Source of the DNA: Pigoraptor vietnamica
Lineage: Eukaryota; Opisthokonta; Filasterea
Reading direction: 5' to 3'
Assembly: GCA_943704525.1 (NCBI GenBank)
Contig: CALSCQ010000688.1
Coordinates: 1-24,890 of the forward strand
DNA length: 24,890 nucleotides
Below are positions 18,601 to 24,890 of this stretch, piece by piece (position 1 is the stretch's first letter; the number at the start of each line of letters is the position of its first letter). The translations under genes were made by a program, and so were the position numbers. The notes under the pieces are model-generated. The model was not told where the DNA came from and did not search any database. It saw only the letters and a list, made by a program, of their open reading frames with translations.

Positions 18601-20376
18601 CACACGCACACGGTGAGGTGCGTGCGGTTCTCGCGGGACGGGAAGCTGCTGCTGAGTGCGTCGGCGGACAAGACGCTGCGCGTGTGGGACGTCGACTCTG
18701 GCACGGAGGTGTTCACGATGTCCGGACACACGCGGGCCGTCAACTGCGTTTGCCTCTCTCCGCACGGGTCGATCGTCGCGAGCGCGTCGGACGACCACAC
18801 CGTGCGGCTGTGGAGCATGCTCGAAGCCGAAGAGGTACGAAAGTTCGAGGGCCACTCCGGCGCAGTGCTCGCTGTGCGCTTCTCTCCCGACGGCTCTCGC
18901 GTCGCGAGTGCCTCCAACGACAAGACGGTGCGCCTTTGGGACGTGCAGACGGGCGCGGACTCGCAGCTCTTCATCCACGAACACCCCGTGAACAGCGTCG
19001 ACTTTTCGCCGGACGGGCTGTTGGTGGCGAGCGGATCGTACGATAAGACGGTGCGCCTGTGGGACGTGGCGACGGGGAATGAGCTGCGCGTACTAGAGCA
19101 TACGCACCCCGTCAACGCCGTCAGCTTCTCTCCGGACGGGCGGCTCGTGGCGAGCGGGTCTCGCGACAGCATGGTGCACCTGTGGGACGCGGCGACTGCC
19201 CACGAAGTGCGCACGTTCCGCGGCCATGTGGACTCGGTCTCGAGCGTGTGCTTCACGCCGGACGGTGCGTCGCTGGTAAGCGGCTCCGACGACGGCACGG
19301 TGCGCCTTTGGGATGCGACCATGCGGCAGGGCCTGAGAGCGGGTGAGGGACACACGGGTACCGTTCGCGGCGTGTGCTTTTCGTCGGACGGTCGCAGAAT
19401 TGTCTCGTGGTCGAGCGACAAGATGGTGGGAGTGTGGGATGCGCGCACGGCGAAGGAAGTGCACGCGCTGAAGGGACACACGAACATAGTGAACGGCGCG
19501 TGCGTGTCGCCCGACTGCTCGGTGGTCGCGAGCGTGTCCTACGACAGGACGCTCCGGTTCTGGGACGCTGCGGCGGGCGCGCAGGCGCGGTTGATGCAGC
19601 TGCCGATGCAGGCGGACTTTGTGGGCTACTCGCCGGACGCGCGCTTTCTTGTGTTCAACGCAGCCGATGCCGTGCGCGTCTTGGAAGTGGCGACGGGGAC
19701 GGACGCGTGGGTGCTGCAGGGGCACAAGCATGCCGTGCGGTGCGCGGCGTTCTCGCCGACGGATCCGACGCTGCTCGCGACGTGCGCGTTCGATGGGCGC
19801 GCGCGGCTGTGGGACTTGTCCACGGGAGAGTGCGTGCGCGACATTGCGGCCCATACGGCCGTTGCGTGGTGCGTCTGCTTCACTCCGGACGGCAACCAGC
19901 TTGTCACGTGCTCGGACGATAAGAGCGTCCGGCTTTGGGACGTCGCTTCCGGGGAGCTGGTGCGTGCGTTTGAGGGCCACACGGGAGGCGTCCACTCTGT
20001 GAGCGTTGCGCACGGCGGGCGCGTCGTCGCAAGCGGCTCGAACGACCGCACAGTGCGAATATGGGACGTTGCGACGGGAGAGTGCTTGCAGACGCTCGCG
20101 GGACACTCTGGACCCGTTGTAGCCGTGTGCTTCTCCCCGGACGGAACCCTTCTCGCGACGGGTGCCGACGACCACTGCGTGTGCGTGTGGGGCGTTGCAC
20201 CGCCGACGTCGCCAGCGGTTGCGGTCGACAGCGTCCACGGGTCGGCGCCGCACTTCAAGCTGCGACACCTGATATGGCGTGCGTCGCAGCTGTCGGCGGC
20301 CTTGTGTGAGGGTCCGCCGGACGAGTGCGAGGGGACGTCGCCGGCGCTGCTTTCGTGTCTGGTGCCGGGCAAATGA
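15694..20376 (+). CDS. ADP-ribosyltransferase-NACHT-pentapeptide-WD40 STAND protein
   Basis: Single intronless frame of 1560 aa from an ATG in good context (GACAATGG). Residues 1 to about 290 are helical and unrecognised. About 300-395 is a mono-ADP-ribosyltransferase fold with the R-S-E signature: VVFRG (Arg313), FTSTST (about 335-340) and EAEKLLP, whose E375-x-E377 is the arginine-specific form. NACHT follows: Walker A GTGGSGKTS (481-489), Walker B VVIVLESLDE (548-557), sensor-like LLTCRDE (about 586) and a C-terminal WWHKSVGEFLAA (about 767). Residues 868-913 hold pentapeptide-like A(N/D)LxxA units. Residues 926-1506 hold 14 WD40 repeats, enough for two seven-blade propellers; repeat 10 is degenerate. 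By family logic WD40 repeats sense, NACHT binds nucleotide and oligomerises, and the ART modifies targets using NAD. Immunity or programmed death is the likely setting, but that is inference. No signal peptide or membrane segment is visible. Confidence 0.92.
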   Translation: MAGSRPSSAGVRLAPLRRMSSVRDVRDDAAERVLAGAHANSASALELLVALSEERRAHVGESLGQRPKCEDAERERLRVSAREELTALLAAMRRRCESDVTEDATRATWPLLDWLVNLPSALAANESCRASVSLKREDIAWLLRKGIAALSVLLAGEDDQRAHAVRRGVLVEEMDGYLERVGCLREGFAPSPANDWLQSYVAARVHPHDLAEHLLALYLYTANCRSRAVVEGWEQSADDEWSPPPVPARCDVHGPNGSPWAVMNWTLRTAHDPTQSDDVRRAAAESLACFALLRDRIDEALFVLPKERDVVFRGVNLPGLSYRYTLSHPVVFPPFTSTSTQGEEARGYAKESGTFFVIRSHSAARIDFVSHVPAEAEKLLPSFSRFSVLQKASNTILRMLECPYDIVTLAEHGDGDCSEQEAADGFLRSIRQTRFIYSAYLRDTYVEGRVAVFPPPALATTMLFESVDAWIANAGHLLLLGTGGSGKTSAALAVHSIFSLNDAEFAPVLVPLPSVRDVFAPGAIDAHVRELLRMTPSQVEHLFSVRTVVIVLESLDEVAVPSDGGARSALTGLLHSNPLVARARVLLTCRDEFLSSHAVQPADVFGDEGHVLYLHPFSPDDASACISKFCVRAKMSQEEAEEKWRCIATLSAGMGAAIYNPCVLQLACSVANDRVQDIVRTTAGRIPPSSLYEAFVTQQVGGDATTLAGMQHVALSMLSGGAWLTTVGDVFHAFESLGVHEDAFRALHLPRIPRRVETDADFASVFAWWHKSVGEFLAARAFWSSASESLTLVGRSFSLAEPAVLQFFGGMAVENPSQRDALCEDVLLPCVRMSRLHVADPDTIVPASNALALACVSDFAMLGQDLSSITVESANLESACFHGVDLSNATLRGCRLHQATFDRANIRGARFPHCSCELSVPPFRGHRANVQSVCVSPNGKVIASGSRDTVGGIRLWDAATGTEVRALDGHTHTVRCVRFSRDGKLLLSASADKTLRVWDVDSGTEVFTMSGHTRAVNCVCLSPHGSIVASASDDHTVRLWSMLEAEEVRKFEGHSGAVLAVRFSPDGSRVASASNDKTVRLWDVQTGADSQLFIHEHPVNSVDFSPDGLLVASGSYDKTVRLWDVATGNELRVLEHTHPVNAVSFSPDGRLVASGSRDSMVHLWDAATAHEVRTFRGHVDSVSSVCFTPDGASLVSGSDDGTVRLWDATMRQGLRAGEGHTGTVRGVCFSSDGRRIVSWSSDKMVGVWDARTAKEVHALKGHTNIVNGACVSPDCSVVASVSYDRTLRFWDAAAGAQARLMQLPMQADFVGYSPDARFLVFNAADAVRVLEVATGTDAWVLQGHKHAVRCAAFSPTDPTLLATCAFDGRARLWDLSTGECVRDIAAHTAVAWCVCFTPDGNQLVTCSDDKSVRLWDVASGELVRAFEGHTGGVHSVSVAHGGRVVASGSNDRTVRIWDVATGECLQTLAGHSGPVVAVCFSPDGTLLATGADDHCVCVWGVAPPTSPAVAVDSVHGSAPHFKLRHLIWRASQLSAALCEGPPDECEGTSPALLSCLVPGK
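18295..18430 (+). other. Pentapeptide-like repeat linker
   Basis: Within the ART-NACHT-WD40 protein, about residues 868-913, successive five-residue units such as ANLES, VDLSN, ATLRG, ATFDR, ANIRG fit the A(D/N)LXX pattern. They form a right-handed quadrilateral helix in known proteins. The stretch sits exactly between the NACHT-associated helical region and the first WD40 repeat. Confidence 0.7.
18469..20210 (+). repeat. Array of 14 WD40 coding repeats
   Basis: Units of about 41-44 codons, each built as H..V..V.FSPDG..VASGS.DKTVRLWD...G. The best-conserved units are 2 to 6, 12 and 13. Unit 10 has lost the WD dipeptide (VRVLEVATG) and unit 14 ends CVWGVA. The DNA of several units is also alike around the strand coding for TVRLWDV, suggesting fairly recent duplication or exchange among units. 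Confidence 0.9.
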
Positions 20377-20541
20377 GTAAAACCCGACACGGACAGTACT
20401 TGCGTTACCCTCACGAGCCTTCCTCAACAGCGTACAAGTGTAATGGGAGTCACACAAGCTATGTCTGGGACTGCAATGCAAAGTAACTTTAGTGGGACAC
20501 AAATACGCGCAAACGAAAACGCCACGCGAAAGCGCGACTCC
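20377..20541. other. Convergent spacer between the NACHT-WD40 and ACER3 genes
   Basis: 165 bases between facing stop codons, expected to carry both 3' UTRs. A TGTAA element lies near 20439 on the plus strand; whether this lineage uses TGTAA for polyadenylation is unknown. No AATAAA is present. Confidence 0.55.
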
Positions 20542-21899
20542 CTAGGCCTGTTTCCTGTCGCGGTGCGGCTGCACGTACGGCAGCGCAAAGGCAAAGCGGA
20601 CCGACGGCTTCTTGCCTAGCACGTGCAGGCGATAGTAGAGGCAATAGATGATCTGGAGGTACGTTGCGTACCCCGTGAAGACGTGCCACCAGGCATGCAG
20701 CTGGTACACGGGCGCGACAGCCGGGTGCGAGGCGTCGCGCGTCGTGCGCAGGTGGTGGCAGTACTTGTTATCGATGTTCCACAGCAGAAACCCAAAGCCG
20801 TAGCTCGCAAAGGCCGACCAGAAGATGACGCGGAGTGCGGGAGAGGGGTGTCGGCGCAGCATGCGCGCGCAGAGGAGGACGACGCACCCCACGAGAATGC
20901 CGTATGCGACCTGAGAGGCACAGCACAGAGAGATCCGAGTCAACTCTCTATGCCCGTTTCGCCGTCCTGCAACTCAGAGCCACGTGCGCGTGCGGGTGAC
21001 ACACAACAGGCGGTGCCAAGCGAATGGTTGTCGCTGCGTGCACGAATGACGACACAACAAGCGTAGGGCTTGTGCGCGTGTGCAGTCGAGCACTAAACGC
21101 ACCTCGTGGAAAATGGGGTTTTTGATGATGAGGTAGACGACTGTCACGACGGTCGCATACACGCCCAGCGCCACAATCAGTTTGGCGCCGTACTTTGGGG
21201 TCTTCTCGTCCTCGAGACTGCGCAGAAAGTCCGCGCGTCAGTTGGCGGGAACGTGAATGCACAGCGTAACAGTGGAGCCGAAGGAGTTACGGCGAACGCG
21301 CAACACGCGACACACTGTGCACGATTCAGGGTCGCACTCTCGCCAGGCAACACCGCCCGGTCCATAACCACCCACAGGACGTAGATGAACACGCAGGTGC
21401 CGTAGATCATGGGGAGCTCGTCGAGCAGTTGCATCTCGTACAAGAGCGTCCCGTGGAACATGGTCGATCCGAGGCCGACCACCATCAGCGCGACGTACGA
21501 CAGCGCAAACCGCCGCTCGACGCCGTGATCGACGAACTTTTTGAGGCCAAAGAGGGCGGTGACCACCATGACGGCATTGCTGACCGTGTTCCCTGCACGT
21601 GCGCGCACATGTCAGCACACACGTGCACGCACGAGCCATGCGCTCCCAATAGACGCACACGTGCCGCTCTCACGCACACGCACGAGCCATGCACTCCCAA
21701 TAGACGCACGCGTGCCGCACTCTCCTTGTGCATGCAATAGGAAAAAATGGCCAGGACTGCAATCCCACGTCTCATAGCCACAAGCCACGTGAGCGAGCAA
21801 CTCACAAAATTCGGCAATGTACGGCGTGGAAACGTAGTTCTCCTCGCACCAGTCGATCGTCGCCGTGACGTTACCCCAGTAGGGCGCGTGCGGCGCCAT
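20542..21899 (-). CDS. ACER3: ACER3-like alkaline ceramidase, four exons
   Basis: Seven-pass ER/Golgi membrane enzyme that hydrolyses ceramide to sphingosine and fatty acid. Exons, minus strand: 21899-21806, 21592-21372, 21210-21103, 20910-20542, about 263 aa (human ACER3 is 267). Junction 1 rebuilds the tryptophan of AEFWNTVSN and junction 3 joins PIFHE to VAYG, as in ACER3. Visible metal and catalytic features: DWCEENY (16-22, calcium site), GLGSTMFHG with Ser74 and His78, LLDELPM with Asp89, FLLWNIDN, and HAWWHVFTG with the two zinc histidines near 213 and 217. The second intron is less sure: CAG at 21218-21220 is the stronger acceptor but would need a different donor; the chosen pair keeps phase and family length. 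The C-terminus is a short basic tail. Confidence 0.9.
21625..21725. repeat. 51-bp tandem duplication in ACER3 intron 1
   Basis: Two head-to-tail copies offset by 51 bases, each carrying ACGAGCCATG then CTCCCAATAGACGCAC, with a few differences. The repeat lies wholly inside the 213 bp first intron and has no coding role. Note that small spurious frames arise from it. Confidence 0.85.
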
Positions 21900-22197
21900 T
21901 GTGCCTGCCTCGCTTGCTGCGATCGCGAACGGTATGTGCGCGTTTCAAGACTGTGTGTCTTGGTAGTGGAGACTCTGCAATTTGTGGACCGCGGACACAT
22001 GTCCGATCCCACCCCGGATGTATTGGGCACCTTCGGTGTGTCAATAGAGTGACAAACAGTCGTCCGGCAGTCTCTTGCCGACAGCGACTGTCGGGCAGCG
22101 GCGCAGCAGACCGCGCGTCTGTTTCAGAGAACACCCCGCGCACACGCGCACACACATATCTGTCGTCGTTCTGTCTTCTCAGTGCTGGACCCACGAT
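21900..22197. promoter_or_regulatory. Divergent promoter region of ACER3 and UBR7
   Basis: 298 bases between opposed start codons, so both promoters and leaders must fit here. An AC-rich run (22139-22156) and a pyrimidine-rich patch TCGTTCTGTCTTCTCAG (22163-22179) lie just before the UBR7 start. No TATA box or clear factor site is recognised. Confidence 0.6.
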
Positions 22198-24609
22198 ATG
22201 TCGCTCAATCAGAACACCGACAGCGCCAGCGCCAGTGGTGCCGCACCGCCGGCGGCTGCAGCCGATGGCACAGTGAGCGCCGTGGATATCGTACGGCATG
22301 AGAGCAGAGATTTGAAGCAAAGGATCGTGCAGTACCTTCGGAAGCCCTGCACATACCCCGAAGGTGCGCACGAACTGATCAATTCAAGTGCTGGTTGAAG
22401 TGCATCAGCGCCGCTAGTGCTAGAGTCCGCGCTTCAGTCAGCCCGGCCGGACTGCTGCGACTGTCAGCCGCCGAGGCCGGGGCTGAACCGTGAACTGCTG
22501 AGTGCGTCTGAGTGCGTCACAGCATCCGTGACCCCCCGATCCCGTACGCTGTAGGCTATGTGCGACAGGACCTCTTCGTGGGAATGGACTGTCCGCGGGG
22601 AAGCGAGGACGAACCCGTCGCCATATGCGTGGCGTGCAGCATTTTCTGTCACATGGGCCACAACATCCACGAACTCTACGAAAAGAGGGGCTTTCGGTGC
22701 GATTGCGGGAACAAACGCAGAGGAAATGGCGGCAGATCGTGCGTCCTACAGCCGCAAAAGGACGCCACGAACGAGAAGAACACGTGGGTAGCACTGTAGA
22801 GGCAGTTGACGCGAGTGTCGTGTGCCTGCGGCGACCGCTGCGGAGCTGCCGGGCCAATCGTGGTCATGCCGTGTGTCAGTGACTATATCGACCGCCGACG
22901 TGTCAATTGCGTTACAGTTTGTTGTCGGTGGTTGAAAGCCATGCCAGTTTCCGTCTCGCTGTCGGTTCTGCTCTCAATGCTGTGCCCCCTCAACTGCGTC
23001 ACGGCTGGTCTCACTTCTCTGCCATTACAGCTACAACCACAACTTCCAAGGGCGGTACTGCGTGTGTGACAGACCGTATAGTCCGGACGAGGACACAATG
23101 CTGCAGTGCTACGTTTGCGAAGGTAGGAAAGCGCCCGCACCACTGCGTCGGCAGTCAGTCAAGCTTGCTGCCCTGAGATGGATGGATACAGTGGTGCCGC
23201 CGTAGTTGACCGCACGGCTGAAGTGCTGCGCGACCGTTTATTGGCGCGTTGCATGCCCCGTGAACACGTGACCGTATGTGGGGCCTTTCAGCCATAGCAG
23301 AAATGCGCATGCGAACGCGTTGCAGTCCGCAACTTGAAGTGTGCTAGACGGCCGCCATGTCGCGAATTTGTTGGCAGCATCACGGCGCGTGCTGAATGTG
23401 GGGCTCACTCGTGCAGATTGGTTTCACGACCACTGCCTAAAGGCCAACGGCTACGTCGCCACGCGAGACCAAGACGTCAATGAAGCGGCCCTGGTTGTCT
23501 GCAGGACGTGTGCGCCTCGCGTGCCGCTGCTGTGGGCGTACGCGGAGCTGAACCGGCCGAAAACGTCGGGTGCGAACGCGGACGACGCCGAGAAAGTGAC
23601 ATGTCCACTCGAAGGTGTGTAGATGAATACTTGTGACAAGCGTCTGCGCCGCGTCAACCATTGACGTCAGCTCGTTCGCGCCAATCGTCGCACAGCAGGG
23701 GGCGCCGCACAGCTGCACGTACCGTCAGCACCCTATTCGCTCGCAGAAAACTGGCGGGAGCGGCTGTGTGATTGCGCCGCGTGCCGGGAGGCTGCAGCTG
23801 CATCGCACGCTTCGTTCATCTTCGAGGAGGGCCCGCCGGCGGAAGATATTGGCGACGAAAGCGACTCTCCTGACGGTGGCGACGAGAACAGCAATGGCAG
23901 CGACGACGAACACGACGGCGACAACGACGATAACGGCGGCGACAACGACGATAACGGCGGCACAGACGGCGTCGACGGTGGGTTGGCGGCTGTCGGTGTT
24001 GCTGGTCTCACCAGTGACAAGCCCAGGTGCGATACGGCAGACGATAACACCCTGACGCTGTCGCTGGCCGTCGCTGTTGTCCCTGCACCCCGCCCCGCAG
24101 AGTCGGTTTCAGACGCCTACGACGAACTGTTCGCCCGCATGCTCCTCCAGTGGTTGGAAAAGTGCCCCCCGCATGTCCGCGATCGGCTCATTCGAGAATT
24201 TCGGTGCGTCCAATTCAACGTCGGCTGTTCACTCCAGTCTGCCGGGCTGGGCCTTCGGAGCTGCGGTCATTCCATGTGCCCTTGGCCGTGTCATAGCGTA
24301 CGCCCATCACATTCTACGCCCATTGTTCTAGTCGCGCCACTGCCGCTTACCCTCCTCTGCGGCGTCTTGCAGGAGGATGGTCGATAGAATCATGGACGGT
24401 CTGAGGGTCGTCCACGCGGAGGGACGTGCAGTTACAGAGGAGGTGAGTAACATTCAGTATGGGCGACGTTCGTGGTTGGCATGATAATTCGTCTCGGCTG
24501 ATCCCGTTGGTTTTGGCAGGATGTGCGCAACATCTTCCGTGAGCTCTCTCGCGAGGACGGAGTCGACTTCGACGATCTCGAGCGCTCGAAGCGCCCGCGC
24601 ACTGAATGA
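22198..24609 (+). CDS. UBR7: UBR7-like UBR-box and PHD-finger protein, seven exons
   Basis: UBR7 is a putative E3 ligase, reported to act on histone H2B through its PHD finger. Exons: 22198-22363, 22555-22783, 23031-23122, 23417-23614, 23696-24203, 24373-24442, 24520-24609; all GT-AG, phases agree, 450 aa (human 425). The UBR box is at about 51-108: CTYPEG, CVACSIFCHMGH, HELYEKRGFRCDCGN. Gly65 stands where the first cysteine of a CxxC zinc pair is expected. The PHD finger runs from about 142: RYCVCDRPYSPDED, MLQCYVCEDWFH, VCRTCAP, LLWAYAELN. Next come LAENWRERLCDCAACRE, matching the UBR7 NWRSKLCTC region, and a long acidic D/G/N tract. The C-terminal helices have EEDVRNIFREL and end in a basic KRPRTE, like the KRRRVDG end of human UBR7. 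Exon 5 may begin three bases later (23699) in the same phase. Confidence 0.92.
23920..23961 (+). repeat. 21-bp exact tandem duplication in UBR7 exon 5
   Basis: Two perfect copies, 23920-23940 and 23941-23961, coding for DNDDNGG twice within an acidic tract that spans about 23840-23980. In frame, so length changes here would be tolerated. Confidence 0.9.
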
Positions 24610-24821
24610 TGCCGCACTTAAGGAGCCAGGACACGTACTGCGTGCGCCGGCGCCGCCAAACCGCCAGTGTCGTGCACTGGCCGGCGTCCTCAGTGTGCGA
24701 AGTGCCGCACCGAATATATGAAAGTGGACGGTCGGATGCAAGGCCCAAACTGAAAGTCCCAAGCGATGTGCCGCGGCCGGCCCAAGTGGCATTGAAGACA
24801 CAACCGTGAGGGGGTCAGCTG

Positions 24822-24829
24822 TGACGTCA
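24822..24829. promoter_or_regulatory. CRE-like palindrome TGACGTCA
   Basis: Second intergenic perfect CRE in the window, in GTGACGTCAT context, about 213 bases after the UBR7 stop. It may belong to a promoter beyond the right edge. A third copy, at 23662-23669, is in a UBR7 intron and is probably chance. Confidence 0.3.
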
Positions 24830-24849
24830 TTTGCGGGACTGTAACACGC

Positions 24850-24852
<3 letters not shown>

Positions 24853-24890
<38 letters not shown>
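24853..24890. repeat. Poly-T homopolymer at right edge
   Basis: 38 uninterrupted T bases reaching the last base. It may be a genuine homopolymer, the reversed tail of a retroposed copy lying outside, or an assembly end artefact; the flanking sequence does not decide. Confidence 0.95.

Larger units (their letters stand above)
24610..24890. other. Region downstream of UBR7 to window end
   Basis: 281 bases without a supported gene. AATATA at 24713-24718, about 104 bases past the stop, is a possible polyadenylation signal. A CRE palindrome TGACGTCA at 24822-24829 and the terminal poly-T follow. The region may include the promoter of a gene beyond the window. Confidence 0.5.

Noticed and set aside
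17886-20502. Minus-strand frames of 312 to 533 codons opposite the WD40 array
   Set aside because: Their regular pattern mirrors the WD40 repeat period on the other strand. No start context and no family features.
24853-24890. Poly-T as the tail of a reversed retroposon
   Set aside because: No adjacent element body or target duplication is visible; it sits at the window edge and may be an assembly end.

Overview
The window looks like a contig from a GC-rich nuclear genome of a flagellated unicellular eukaryote. Evidence for a eukaryote: spliceosomal GT-AG introns (about 77 to 294 bp), ATG starts in Kozak-like contexts, and nuclear pore, ubiquitin-ligase and ceramidase genes. An RGS22-like gene, usually linked to cilia or sperm in animals, suggests a flagellate, and several homologues resemble animal proteins most. 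This fits an opisthokont relative or similar protist, but I cannot name the lineage. The first 115 bases are an (AC)n array and the last 38 are poly-T, so assembly probably broke at simple repeats on both sides. I see no rRNA, tRNA, CRISPR, transposon or virus-derived element.

Layout, left to right. (1) 115-3051, minus: NUP133-like nucleoporin, 10 exons that I could phase, running off the left edge inside an intron made of (GT)n. (2) 3350-7441, plus: intronless MMS22L-like replication-repair protein, divergent from NUP133 across a 298 bp shared promoter region with an E2F-like site. (3) 7688-12753, minus: RGS22-like protein, two exons, about 1655 aa. (4) 13488-15205, plus: MOV10/SDE3-like RNA helicase gene that lacks its ATPase core and changes frame at the join. 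(5) 15694-20376, plus: intronless 1560-aa protein joining an R-S-E mono-ADP-ribosyltransferase, a NACHT NTPase, pentapeptide-like repeats and 14 WD40 repeats. (6) 20542-21899, minus: ACER3-like alkaline ceramidase, four exons. (7) 22198-24609, plus: UBR7-like UBR-box/PHD protein, seven exons, about 450 aa.

These are mostly independent housekeeping genes in alternating divergent and convergent pairs, not an operon. The parts that stand out are the ART-NACHT-WD40 protein, which has the build of a STAND-type sensor with a built-in NAD-dependent effector, and the damaged MOV10-like helicase directly upstream on the same strand. Further points are a tandemly repeated DKP(Y/F)GMY motif in the RGS22-like protein, a UBR box missing one expected zinc cysteine, and strongly uneven intron density between neighbours. 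All exon models come from reading splice sites, phase and homology by eye. Family assignments rest on remembered family sequences, not on a search.
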